A DNA stretch of 64,000 nucleotides from Nitrospiraceae bacterium (GCA_919902505.1 CAKKRE010000027.1:1-64000), one strand, 5' to 3'; positions 9,577 through 17,470 are shown, counted from the stretch's first letter. Notes: generated by a model from the sequence alone, not told the origin. A program made the numbers and translations.

Positions 9577-9918
9577 ATGGCCGCACTCACGTTGCATCCC
9601 ATGAAAGAAATCCGTGTCATCGTGTCGGGTGAAAACCGGCCCTTTGTCACCGAGTTGCTGGACAAGGTTGAAGCGACCGGATACACCATCATCGGCAATA
9701 TCTCGGGGAAGGGCCATCACGGCGTGCGCGAAGCCCACTTCATGTTCAGCGAGCAGGAGAGCCTGGTCATGATCATGGCGGTGGTGCCGGAAGAAAAAGT
9801 GGAGCCGGTGCTCGCCGGGTTGCGCCCCCTCTTCGACCGGTATTCAGGCGTCATGTTCGTCTCCGATGTCGCCGTGAGCCGGCGTGAATACTTCGGAAAG
9901 AAAAACGCCAAGTCCTGA
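9577..9918 (+). CDS. PII-like signalling protein of the DAB operon
   Basis: A 113-residue protein with the PII ferredoxin-like fold pattern: MKEIRVIVSGENRPFVTELLDKVEATGYTIIGNISGKGHHGV, then LVMIMAVVPEEKVEPVLAGLRPLFDRYSGVMFVSDVAVSR. The T-loop is short and lacks the uridylylated Tyr context of GlnB/GlnK, so it belongs among the diverged PII-like proteins, several of which respond to adenine nucleotides and bicarbonate beside carbon transporters. It starts 51 bp after dabA behind a strong AAAGGAG site. Probable role: sensing carbon or energy status to gate the pump. That role is inferred from context. Confidence 0.75.
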   Translation: MAALTLHPMKEIRVIVSGENRPFVTELLDKVEATGYTIIGNISGKGHHGVREAHFMFSEQESLVMIMAVVPEEKVEPVLAGLRPLFDRYSGVMFVSDVAVSRREYFGKKNAKS

Positions 9919-10033
9919 CCTACCGACCGGGAACCCGCGACTGATGAGCCCGCAGGGGGAGAGACGACCTTGTCTTCTCACCGGTGATTGTCTACAATGT
10001 GCCCCCGTTGGCCTGTAAGAGGAAGGACGGCAC

Positions 10034-10303
10034 GTGAAGGGATTACGGTTCGAACGGCTCGGGCGAGATCGACACTACAACATCATCTTCCACATCGGCA
10101 GCAGCTATGTACCGGTGAGCGACGAGACCATCGAAGAGCTGAAGGCTCAGACCCTGCTGTCCTCCGAGCGTTTCCTCGACCTTCTCCTCGACAAAATCGG
10201 CTACACCAGTTACCTCAAAGACCAGATCCGCACGGAGCTTCAAGCCTCCGGCGATCCCATGACTCAGATGACCGTCCTCCAGGGCGCCATCCGGGAGCTG
10301 TAA
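10034..10303 (+). CDS. Conserved small protein of unknown function
   Basis: An 89-residue protein beginning at GTG 10034 behind GAGGAAGGA. I do not recognise a family. The N-terminal part looks beta-rich (GLRFERLGRDRHYNIIFHIGSSYVPVS) and the C-terminal part helical (SSERFLDLLLDKIGYTSYLKDQIRTEL). There is no signal peptide or membrane helix. It stands alone between the DAB operon and a repeat element, on the same strand as dab. Confidence 0.6.
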   Translation: MKGLRFERLGRDRHYNIIFHIGSSYVPVSDETIEELKAQTLLSSERFLDLLLDKIGYTSYLKDQIRTELQASGDPMTQMTVLQGAIREL

Positions 10304-10304
10304 C

Positions 10305-10425
10305 CGGCTGCTGAAAATTCCCTCCAGCTTCGTTCTCAGTCGTCCGTCCACCTCGACGTACAGGAACAGTACGCCTCGGCATCCGAACTCCCTGCGGCCT
10401 TGCTGGAGAAAATTTTGAGCAGCCG
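10305..10425. repeat. Inverted-repeat element, diverged member of GCGGCCTTGCTGGA family
   Basis: The left end CGGCTGCTGAAAATT (10305-10319) matches the reverse complement of the right end AATTTTGAGCAGCCG (10411-10425) at 14 of 15 positions. The internal GCGGCCTTGCTGGA is shared with the elements at 48559-48689 and 59355-59551. No YTAR flank is visible here, so this may be an older copy. The whole 120 bp can fold into a hairpin after the upstream gene. Confidence 0.6.
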
Positions 10426-10499
10426 AGTGGTGCTGATCTGTGACATTCCTGTCAGGTCGGCAAAAGGCAATGGAGAGATGACGACTGTTGGAAAGGCCT

Positions 10500-10736
10500 T
10501 CAGAATCCCACTCTGAAATCACGGAGTAGGCGATCGTTGAGTCGAACGCCTTTGGGGATACGGCGGACCGCCCGCGCCCTGGCAAGCAGGACATCAACGT
10601 CATTGGGGGCGCTGTGACTCATCCGTTCTAGGCATGAAATGACCTCGAAATTCAAACTGCGTCGATGCGCGGCTGCTCGCTGCTTGAGGCGTTTGACTAA
10701 GGGCTCGGGAATGTTTTTGATGGTCAATGTTGCCAC
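10500..10736 (-). CDS. FitA-like ribbon-helix-helix antitoxin, orphan
   Basis: A 78-residue protein whose N-terminus (ATLTIKNIPEPLVKRLKQ, then AAHRRSLNFEVISCLE) is the ribbon-helix-helix DNA-binding pattern of FitA/VapB-type antitoxins. GTG 10736 was preferred because the family homology starts there; an ATG in frame at 10808 would add 24 unrelated residues. Such antitoxins normally precede a PIN-domain toxin, but none follows: the next 200 bp downstream on this strand are non-coding and include the repeat element at 10305-10425. It is therefore an orphan or the survivor of a lost module. Confidence 0.7.
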   Translation of the reverse strand: MATLTIKNIPEPLVKRLKQRAAAHRRSLNFEVISCLERMSHSAPNDVDVLLARARAVRRIPKGVRLNDRLLRDFRVGF

Positions 10737-10864
10737 GGCAGTCTCCCTAGGATGGTGGTTCCGTAAGGACACCCTTAGGATACTGTCCGAAGCCTCTTTA
10801 GTGGTCAAGCCGGATCACGTGCGCAGGGTGCTGTAAGCCTCTGGTAGGCAGATGAATAGGGAAA

Positions 10865-11785
10865 TTATTCGAGATCTTCCTCGAAGAAATCCGAATCAAC
10901 TTTCTTGATTTCGTAGGTGGAAGCAATCGACACTCCCACATCATGATCAATCATGTAACCTGCTAACTGGGTGCCGTCGATGAGGATGATTCGAGAAGAG
11001 TATACCGATGCACGCGCGTCTTTGGTGAAGACGGATGTTGTGATGAAGATGCCTTTACTGGCTTTCATCTTCGAAAGAGCGCCGGCAAATTGATCAATGT
11101 CCGGGCTGCCCACCGGCTTGTCGTTCCATCGCTTTGCCTGAATATAGATATTGTCCAATCCGAGCTTATCTTGCCGAATCACTCCATCAATTCCGCCATC
11201 TCTACTTTTTCCGATCGCGTGGCCGGCGTCTTTCAGTGAGCCTCCATAACCCATCCTGACCAGCAGGAGGATAACGAGTCGTTCAAAAAATAGTGGACTG
11301 CACTTCTTCACCCTTTCGAGAACTTCCGAGGCAAGGGCTTCCCGCAACCGCTCATATTGGGTTGCCAATGATTCAATGGGCGTCTCGGCGGAGCCGTTAG
11401 CTGGAACTTCGACTTTATCCGTTCTGCGCTCCTTCTTGCGTCCCTGGAACTCTCGAAACTCTTCAAACTGCGACAGAAGGGTTCCATCGACTCGGGCCGG
11501 TTTACCCTTGAGAATCGTTCGCCCACGATCAGTGATGCGAAAGTGGCCTCGCTTCGTTGCCTCAAGGAGACCGGCCTTTTGCAGGTATGTTCGCGCCCAC
11601 GACACGCGCGAAGAGAATTTGAAAGTACCCCCACTCGGCAGAAGCTCATGTCGCTCATCGGTTGTCAATTTGAACTGCGTTGCCAGTTTCTCGACGGCAG
11701 CAGTAAGTGGAATCTCCTGCCCATTCATCTCCGCAGCAATCTGCAATAGCGGCAGCATCAGGGTTTCGTAGTCCGGAATTGGCAT
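10865..11785 (-). CDS. mrr: Mrr-type restriction endonuclease
   Basis: A 306-residue protein with an N-terminal winged-helix Mrr_N-like domain (about residues 1-95) and a C-terminal PD-(D/E)xK nuclease domain (about 155-290). The catalytic pattern is visible: GKSRDGGIDGVI with Asp200, then IYIQAKRW with Gln216-Ala-Lys218, the Mrr-specific QxK form. Mrr enzymes are stand-alone type IV nucleases that cut modified DNA and need no cognate methylase. None is adjacent here. A basic linker (FQGRKKERRTDK) joins the two domains. Confidence 0.92.
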   Translation of the reverse strand: MPIPDYETLMLPLLQIAAEMNGQEIPLTAAVEKLATQFKLTTDERHELLPSGGTFKFSSRVSWARTYLQKAGLLEATKRGHFRITDRGRTILKGKPARVDGTLLSQFEEFREFQGRKKERRTDKVEVPANGSAETPIESLATQYERLREALASEVLERVKKCSPLFFERLVILLLVRMGYGGSLKDAGHAIGKSRDGGIDGVIRQDKLGLDNIYIQAKRWNDKPVGSPDIDQFAGALSKMKASKGIFITTSVFTKDARASVYSSRIILIDGTQLAGYMIDHDVGVSIASTYEIKKVDSDFFEEDLE

Positions 11786-11846
11786 ATCGGATACCTTTAT
11801 CGCTTACGCATATGAACAATGATTCCCGCTAGCCGGAGGCTGCCCT

Positions 11847-11872
11847 AAACCTGGCCTGTGACCACCAGGTTT
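11847..11872 (-). terminator. Stem-loop downstream of the TPR gene
   Basis: AAACCTGG (11847-11854) and CCAGGTTT (11865-11872) form a perfect 8-bp stem about 125 bp beyond the TPR stop on the minus strand. There is no clear U-tract, so termination is only possible. Confidence 0.3.
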
Positions 11873-11996
11873 TGAGAACCGCCTTCAACTTCCACCTCCC
11901 CAGAGGATCTGAGGGAATGTGCTTCCCCTGCGCGCGTCCAACGAGGGCTTCTGAGGCCGCGCGTTGCGCGAGCACAGAAGGGAAGCCCGCACGCCC

Positions 11997-13034
11997 TCAA
12001 TCCCCTGTCTGGCCGCTGGCGAAGAGGGCGTTCATGATGGCGTTTTTTTTGGTGGGATCTTTTTCGAAGCGGATGGCTTTGGAGAAGTTTTCGGCGGCGC
12101 TTTCCCGCTTGCCCTTGGCGGCGTAAATCCTCCCGATGCCGTAGAGGGCCTGGGCTTCTTCCGGGTTGGCTTTCACGGCCCTGCTGAAGGCCTCCATGGC
12201 CTCCGATGCTCTCGATTGCTCCATCAACAGCCAACCAAGCGCGGTATGGGCCGAGGCGAGTTCCGGGTTGAGCTGCGTCGCTTCGCGGTATTCCTTGAGG
12301 GCAAGATCGGTCCGCCCTTTGGTTTCGTAGACTCCGCCGAGCGCGAAATGGATTTCCGCATCGCGCGGGTTGAGCCGTAGGGCTTCTTTGTAGGCCTGCA
12401 GCGCCGGTTCGAACTTGCCCTGCTCCGCGAGCGCACAGCCGAGGTTGGCATGGGCCAGCGCGTCGTTGGGATTGAGCTTGATCACTTCGCGGTATTGGGG
12501 AATGGCCATTTCAAGCCGGCCCTGTTCCTGGTAGGCCACGCCGAGGTTCGTACGCGCCGGTGCAAATGTCGGAGCGAGCTTGACCGCCTCGCGATATTCC
12601 TTAATCGCCATTTCCAAATGCGCCGCCCGCTCGTGAATCTGGGCCAGAAAATAATGGGGATAGGGCGATTGCGGAGCCAGCTTCGCGGCCTCTTTGTAGG
12701 ACGCCATCGACTGTTCCGACTGACCGGACTGCGCTAGAAACAACCCCTGCACCAGATGCGTCTGGGCATTGCCGGCGTGGTTGACTGCGATGGATTGCAC
12801 CCATTCCCGCACGCGTTCGATGTCGTCCGGCTCCTGTAATGCGCGGGCGTACACCCGCCAGGCGTCGGCGAATTCCCCGCGAATCAGGTGGGTGACGTTC
12901 AAGGCGAAGTACGGGCGGGGATCTTTTTCACCGGCGGTCTCCACCGCGCGGGCCCATTCCGATGCCTCATACCCGACCCGGTCCCAGTCGCCTGCCAGGA
13001 GGGCCGTTTCGATTCTGTCTTGGTGCGTGCTCAT
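11997..13034 (-). CDS. Tetratricopeptide-repeat protein
   Basis: A 345-residue protein with roughly six to seven TPR units between about residues 110 and 330. The repeated pattern is A-x-x-x-L-G-x-A-x-x-x-Q-G-x-x-x-x-A-x-x-x-Y-x-x-A-x-x-L-x-P; examples are ARTNLGVAYQEQGRLEMAI and AHANLGCALAEQGKFEPAL. There is no signal peptide and no enzymatic domain, so it is probably a cytoplasmic scaffold. It begins 19 bp after the ThyX-like gene on the same strand and is likely co-transcribed with it. The binding partner is unknown. Confidence 0.88.
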   Translation of the reverse strand: MSTHQDRIETALLAGDWDRVGYEASEWARAVETAGEKDPRPYFALNVTHLIRGEFADAWRVYARALQEPDDIERVREWVQSIAVNHAGNAQTHLVQGLFLAQSGQSEQSMASYKEAAKLAPQSPYPHYFLAQIHERAAHLEMAIKEYREAVKLAPTFAPARTNLGVAYQEQGRLEMAIPQYREVIKLNPNDALAHANLGCALAEQGKFEPALQAYKEALRLNPRDAEIHFALGGVYETKGRTDLALKEYREATQLNPELASAHTALGWLLMEQSRASEAMEAFSRAVKANPEEAQALYGIGRIYAAKGKRESAAENFSKAIRFEKDPTKKNAIMNALFASGQTGD

Positions 13035-13053
13035 GATGAAAGCGGCGCGCCGC

Positions 13054-14535
13054 TCAGCGCGTCAGCGCGTCCTGCACATCCGGCGGCGTCGCCTGCATGC
13101 GCGCGCCGAGGATGGGATAGCGTTCGGTCAGTTTCTGTTTCATGAGCCAGGCGATGGTGCGATAGGACCAGTGCCCCTTCACTCCGGAGCGCAATTTCGC
13201 AATGTATTCCGCTTCCGCATAGTCCATCTTGAAGAGGCAGCGCACGGAGAAGCCGAATGGAATGGCGTACATGGCCGCTTCCTGGCTCGATTTCCGGAGT
13301 TGTTCGATATCTGATTTTACATGCCCCATGGCTTCCCGGTACTCATGGTCGAGCCCCGCTTCCGCCAGAACGGGAGGTGTCTCGAACCCGTGCACCGTGG
13401 TGAAGTTCTGCTGCACCTGCTGGCAGCGCCGGTGCCGGTGCATGTCGCGCCACCCGCCGATGTCCATCATCACATCGAACACAAAGGCATACCCGCTCCG
13501 GAACTCCTTGATCAATTCGTCATGCGGCCCGCGTTTCTGAAAGGCGACCTCGATGGTGTCCTGCTTCTGTTTCTCCGTCCAGTCCCGCACGACCGCGAGG
13601 ATCTTTCGATAGGGGGCTTGCGAGGCGCGATAGAGCAGCGTGGCGACGACTTCGTCGAGCGGATGGTGCGGCTCGATCAAGTCCACCGGTTCCGCGGCGC
13701 CCCAGGCGGTCGGTTGATCCAACCCGGTGCCCTTCAGCGCTTCCTTCGCATACCGGGCCAGGTCGCTGTAGACCTCTGCCTGATACACATTCGGTTTGGC
13801 ATACCGCGCGAGGGTCGGCGCCATGGGTTCGCCCAAGCCTGCCGCCTGTCCGGACAGTTCGCCCCAGAGATTGACCGGCGCTTTCCGACAGGCTTCCTGC
13901 AGCTCTTCTCCCAGCAGGCGAAGTTCCGGCAGCTGAGACGACAACAGGCGGGTAATCTGCTTTTCGAGGGTGCGAATGCTGACGACCTGGCCGACGTTCG
14001 TCTGCGCCGCCAGGGGCAACAGATAACGGGTCACATCGAAGGCCCGCGCTGCAATCGCCCGCTGATAGGCTGCGGGGGTCATGTGCTCGGGTCGAGGCTC
14101 CCGTTCGGTGAGAAACTGGCTCAAGGGGTCATGGAGGGCACGGTAGACCGTCGCGAGACTGCGGAGAATGCCGAGATACGTCGCTTCAGTCTCTTGCCCG
14201 CGAATGGTATCCGGCACAAACCAGCTGGTCGAGGCAAAGTTCTGATACCGGCTCGATTTGGCCTGCCCGTCCCAGAGCGGTTCGTCCTCCAGCCGGATGG
14301 CGGCCAGCTCGGAGATCTGTTCGAAACAAATGATCACATGGCCCAGGTCCGCGATCGAGCCATGGCCATAGTCGAAATAAAACTGTTCCCAGAATTTTTC
14401 AGAGGAATGGCCGTGGACCCATTCGATGCTCTCTTCGATGGAGTCCGGGGACCGGCTATACCGCGCGAGGGCATAGGCGGATTTTTCCGGCGGCATCGGA
14501 GCAAGGGCGATCACACGGCGGCCTTGAGTGGTCAT
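13054..14535 (-). CDS. Tandem-duplicated ThyX-like protein
   Basis: A 493-residue protein made of two ThyX-like halves, whereas ordinary flavin-dependent thymidylate synthase is about 220-250 residues. The first half has YDYGHGSIADLGHVIICFEQIS, a ThyX core motif, followed by QAKSSRYQNF, which keeps only the S-x-R-Y tail of the signature. The second half has SGYAFVFDVMMDIGGWRDMHRHRRCQQVQQ, which keeps the RHR start but lacks the downstream Ser. The RHRx7S signature needed for FAD/dUMP binding is thus split between the halves. It could be a composite active site, an inactive paralogue or a different FAD enzyme. It sits upstream of the TPR gene and divergent from hisS. Confidence 0.75.
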   Translation of the reverse strand: MTTQGRRVIALAPMPPEKSAYALARYSRSPDSIEESIEWVHGHSSEKFWEQFYFDYGHGSIADLGHVIICFEQISELAAIRLEDEPLWDGQAKSSRYQNFASTSWFVPDTIRGQETEATYLGILRSLATVYRALHDPLSQFLTEREPRPEHMTPAAYQRAIAARAFDVTRYLLPLAAQTNVGQVVSIRTLEKQITRLLSSQLPELRLLGEELQEACRKAPVNLWGELSGQAAGLGEPMAPTLARYAKPNVYQAEVYSDLARYAKEALKGTGLDQPTAWGAAEPVDLIEPHHPLDEVVATLLYRASQAPYRKILAVVRDWTEKQKQDTIEVAFQKRGPHDELIKEFRSGYAFVFDVMMDIGGWRDMHRHRRCQQVQQNFTTVHGFETPPVLAEAGLDHEYREAMGHVKSDIEQLRKSSQEAAMYAIPFGFSVRCLFKMDYAEAEYIAKLRSGVKGHWSYRTIAWLMKQKLTERYPILGARMQATPPDVQDALTR

Positions 14536-14752
14536 AGTTTTAGAGAAGCGAGCCCAGTGGCTTGTAATTGAGCAGGGTACTTGTGGGCGCCCATTCTTAC
14601 ACGGTGGGCACTATACTCTCGCAGAAAGGCCGGTGCAACACGGTCGTCTCTCGTGAAGCACAGAGCGAGATACGGAGCGTGCCGCGTTGACTTGCCCGCG
14701 GGACCGCCGCTATAGTCCCGCTCGAACTCTCGGGAGACTCAATAGCAGAGCC

Positions 14753-16009
14753 ATGATTAAAGCGATTAAGGGCCTCAAAGATCTCCTGCCTGAAGAGTCC
14801 CCCCGTTGGCGATTCATCGAGGATACCGCCAGGCAGTGGGCGCTCCGTTACGGCTTTCAAGAGATCCGCGTCCCGATTTTCGAGACCACGACGTTGTTCG
14901 CGCGCAGCATCGGCGCCTCGACCGACATCGTGGAGAAGGAAATGTACACCTTCGCGGATCGCGACGGGTCGTCCCTCACCCTGCGCCCGGAAGGGACAGC
15001 CGGGACAGTCCGGGCGTTCATCGAGCACAACCGCGCCGCCGATCCGCGGCCGCAAAAATATTGTTACGCCGGGCCGATGTTCCGCCACGAGCGTCCCCAG
15101 GCCGGGCGACTCCGGCAGTTTCATCAGTTTGGCGTGGAATCCTTCGGTGTGTCCGACCCGCGGGCCGATGTCGAAGTCATGTCGCTGCTGTGGCGACTCT
15201 TGTCCGACCTCACGCTGCCGGGATTGACCCTTGAAATCAACAATCTGGGGTATACAGAGGACCGGGCCCGGTACAAACCGCTCCTCGTTGCCTATCTCAA
15301 GGGTGTGGAAAGTCGCCTCTGCGGGAATTGCCAGCGCCGGATCGAGACGAATCCGTTACGTGTTCTCGACTGTAAAGTTCCGGAATGCCGATCGGCGACC
15401 GAGGATGCTCCCCGCCTGGCCGGTTCCTTGTCACCAGCGGCGCGGGACCATTTCGAGCGTGTAACGACCGGCCTGCAATCGGTGGGCATCCCGTTTCACA
15501 TGAATCCCCGGCTCGTCCGTGGCCTGGACTATTACTGTCTCACCGCATTCGAGGTCACCTGCTCCCATTTGGGTGCGCAGAATGCCGTCGGAGCCGGTGG
15601 CCGCTATGACGGTCTCGTCGAACAGCTTGGTGGAGCCGCCGTGCCGGCGGTTGGTTTCGCCGTCGGGCTGGAACGGATTGCACTGATGTTGCCGGAGACA
15701 GTGTTGATACCGGCCATTCCTCGGGTCTATGTCGCTGCCTTCGGCACTCAAGCTGCCGATGTCGGATTGACGCTGCTCGATGAACTCCGTCGAACCGGAG
15801 TACCGGCCGACATGGATTTCCGTGCAGCGTCACTCAAGGCCCACCTCCGTCAAGCCGATCGCCTTGGTGCCCTCTATACGATTCTCTTAGGCGACGATGA
15901 AGTGACGAAAGGTGTCGCCACCCTCCGGAATATGCAGACAAAAGCCCAGGAAGATATCCCGATTTCAGACCTCGCCTCCGGCCTCCGCACCAGGCTCGTC
16001 AACAGGTAA
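14753..16009 (+). CDS. hisS: Histidine--tRNA ligase
   Basis: A 418-residue class II aminoacyl-tRNA synthetase. Visible: IKGLKDLLPEE (start of the HisRS catalytic domain), motif 2 region (YCYAGPMFRHERPQAGRLRQFHQFGVE), the histidine-specific segments LVRGLDYYCLTAFE and VGAGGRYDGLVEQLGG, motif 3 with GFAVGLERI, and an anticodon-binding domain from about residue 325. ATG 14753 begins at the family-typical N-terminus. Length is normal for bacteria. It is transcribed toward the origin cassette. Confidence 0.97.
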   Translation: MIKAIKGLKDLLPEESPRWRFIEDTARQWALRYGFQEIRVPIFETTTLFARSIGASTDIVEKEMYTFADRDGSSLTLRPEGTAGTVRAFIEHNRAADPRPQKYCYAGPMFRHERPQAGRLRQFHQFGVESFGVSDPRADVEVMSLLWRLLSDLTLPGLTLEINNLGYTEDRARYKPLLVAYLKGVESRLCGNCQRRIETNPLRVLDCKVPECRSATEDAPRLAGSLSPAARDHFERVTTGLQSVGIPFHMNPRLVRGLDYYCLTAFEVTCSHLGAQNAVGAGGRYDGLVEQLGGAAVPAVGFAVGLERIALMLPETVLIPAIPRVYVAAFGTQAADVGLTLLDELRRTGVPADMDFRAASLKAHLRQADRLGALYTILLGDDEVTKGVATLRNMQTKAQEDIPISDLASGLRTRLVNR

Positions 16010-16109
16010 TTCAGAGCCCTTTTTCTAGTTGACTTTCCCTCCCAGAATTCGTACGCTCCGCATTCTGTTTCGTATCTATAAGCTATTGATTCTTAATCAC
16101 TCTTAAAGA

Positions 16110-16166
16110 TTATCCACAGACAGAATTCCTATGATCTCCAAGAAGTTCGGCATCCTGTTATCCACA
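16110..16166 (+). promoter_or_regulatory. DnaA boxes upstream of and inside the DsrE-like gene
   Basis: Two exact TTATCCACA DnaA boxes lie at 16110-16118 and 16158-16166, 48 bp apart. The first follows an A/T-rich stretch (about 16050-16110); the second falls inside the start of the DsrE-like ORF. Together with the pair at 17407-17426 they bracket the DsrE/F/H cassette. Confidence 0.6.
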
Positions 16167-16451
16167 CCCCCCTCACACCCCAGTGTCGAGACGGTGGCTC
16201 AGCTCGCTTCTGAGGCGCTGACGGAAGGTGCTGATCTTTATCTGTATTTCATCGATGAGGGAGTGAAGAATCTTCGCGACCCTCGTTATACCGACCTCGT
16301 TGGCCGAGGTATGAAGCTGTTTGTCTGTGCCTATGGATGCCAGCAGCATGGAGTCTCGACCGATTCTCTCGATTCCCGCATTTCTCTCTGCGGCCTGGTC
16401 GTGCTGTCGAATATTGTGAACGGCTGCGACCGGTTTCTGGCATTTACATAA
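16131..16451 (+). CDS. DsrE/TusD-like sulfur-relay family protein
   Basis: A 106-residue protein with the DsrE-like alpha/beta fold: FGILLSTPPSHPSVETVAQLASEALTEGADLYLYFIDEGV, then GMKLFVCAYGCQQHG, where Cys residues occupy the position of the sulfur-carrying Cys of DsrE/TusD. It ends with ISLCGLVVLSNIVNGCDRFLAF, typical of the family. It heads a three-gene set (DsrE-, DsrF- and DsrH-like) that resembles TusDCB, which pass persulfide sulfur for tRNA thiolation or other sulfur trafficking. The cassette lies between two DnaA-box clusters. The substrate and partner cannot be told from sequence. Confidence 0.7.
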   Translation: MISKKFGILLSTPPSHPSVETVAQLASEALTEGADLYLYFIDEGVKNLRDPRYTDLVGRGMKLFVCAYGCQQHGVSTDSLDSRISLCGLVVLSNIVNGCDRFLAFT

Positions 16452-16474
16452 GACGATCGTCTGAAGGAACGACT

Positions 16475-16825
16475 GTGGCGGCCACGGCATCCATCGTGCT
16501 GATTATTCGTGAAGACCCGCGGACGTCTGCTCGTCCGGTCGAGGCCTTGCGCATCGCATTGGGATTGGCTGCCGGAGAGAACCCGATTACAGTGATTCTC
16601 ATAGGACAGGCCGTTCAGCTGCTGGCGGAAGAGACGGATGATATCGTCGATATCGAGATTCTCGAAAAGTATCTTCCCTCCTTCGAGCATCTCCAGATTC
16701 CGTTTCTCCTGGTGTTTCCATCCGGCCCGGCTCCCGAGCTTCAAGAGGGATTCGCAGTCACCGGCGGTTCTTCTGAATCGGCCCGGCAGGCCATGGCCGC
16801 AGCCGACCGGGTATTGGTCTTTTAG
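16475..16825 (+). CDS. DsrF/TusC-like protein
   Basis: A 116-residue DsrE/F-superfamily protein. GTG 16475 was chosen because it follows a GAAGGA site and because the hydrophobic first strand (ATASIVLIIREDPRTSARPVEALRIALGLAAGE) begins just after it; the frame is open upstream to 16337, but that part overlaps the DsrE-like gene. It has no cysteine at all, so it cannot itself carry sulfur and is probably the structural middle subunit, as TusC/DsrF are. It lies 23 bp downstream of the DsrE-like gene. Confidence 0.65.
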   Translation: MAATASIVLIIREDPRTSARPVEALRIALGLAAGENPITVILIGQAVQLLAEETDDIVDIEILEKYLPSFEHLQIPFLLVFPSGPAPELQEGFAVTGGSSESARQAMAAADRVLVF

Positions 16826-16841
16826 CTCCGTATGGGATCTC

Positions 16842-17114
16842 ATGTCTGCTCGTAAGACGTTGTATCTACTCCGACGGCTGGTTTCCGATCCGGCTCAATC
16901 CCTGTTGCCCTCCGCATCGGCGGATGTGTCGTCAGGCGCCTCCTCACTCGTTCTCCTGGAAGAGGCGGTGGGGTCTTCACCGGCGTTCCCTGGAACGATT
17001 TACGTGCTTCCATCTGCATCGGGCATTCCGGCAACCGCCGATTCCGGAAAGATCATCTCCTATCGAGATCTTGTCGGCTTGATCGCGGACCATGACTCGA
17101 CCATTGTGCTGTGA
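16842..17114 (+). CDS. DsrH/TusB-like protein
   Basis: A 90-residue protein of DsrH/TusB size. The first strand (ARKTLYLLRRLVSDPAQSLLP) and the end (GKIISYRDLVGLIADHDSTIVL) fit the DsrH pattern. It lacks Cys, whereas DsrH proteins of sulfur oxidisers usually have one. ATG 16842 lies 16 bp after the DsrF-like stop. Assignment depends mainly on gene order and size. It is the last gene before the putative origin. Confidence 0.55.
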   Translation: MSARKTLYLLRRLVSDPAQSLLPSASADVSSGASSLVLLEEAVGSSPAFPGTIYVLPSASGIPATADSGKIISYRDLVGLIADHDSTIVL

Positions 17115-17470
17115 TCCGGCTCTCTTCTCTTAGTTATCTTCCTAATAAAGAGAAGAACCGGAGTCGTCGGAGTAGGAGTAGGCTATGTGGGTTCTGTGGA
17201 TGAATGCGAAGAGGTCCGTGGGCGTTGACGATCGAAGAGCCTAGCCCATGTTGATGAGATGGTGTATAAGGCAGGGGGCGTTCAGGGATAAGGTGAGGGT
17301 ACCTGTGCACGGACAAGATGAACAGTCGGCCGGTCTTTCGGATGTCCACAAGAAGCCAGGGCGTCTTCTCATTAAGCGATCAATAAAACCAGGGCTTCCT
17401 ATGTATTTATCCACACCTGTGTATAAAGCTGTGAACATTCATAAGATATTGAGTTTATAGGACTAATTAG
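17115..17470 (+). other. oriC: Putative replication origin (oriC) upstream of dnaA
   Basis: This 356-bp gap before dnaA contains an exact DnaA box TTATCCACA (17407-17415) and an opposed near-perfect box TGTGTATAA (17418-17426; TTATACACA on the other strand), separated by 2 bp. An A/T-rich stretch follows (17430-17470) and could serve as the unwinding element. A hairpin formed by TCTTCTCT and AGAGAAGA (about 17122-17155) follows the DsrH-like gene but has no U-tract. The dnaA-dnaN-gyrB-gyrA order supports an origin here, as in many bacteria. Confidence 0.7.

Noticed and set aside
14597-15124. Minus-strand open frame opposite the start of hisS
   Set aside because: Antisense shadow; hisS motifs are on the plus strand.
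17122-17155. Hairpin after the DsrH-like gene as an intrinsic terminator
   Set aside because: TCTTCTCT/AGAGAAGA can pair, but there is no T-run afterwards; kept only as part of the origin region description.
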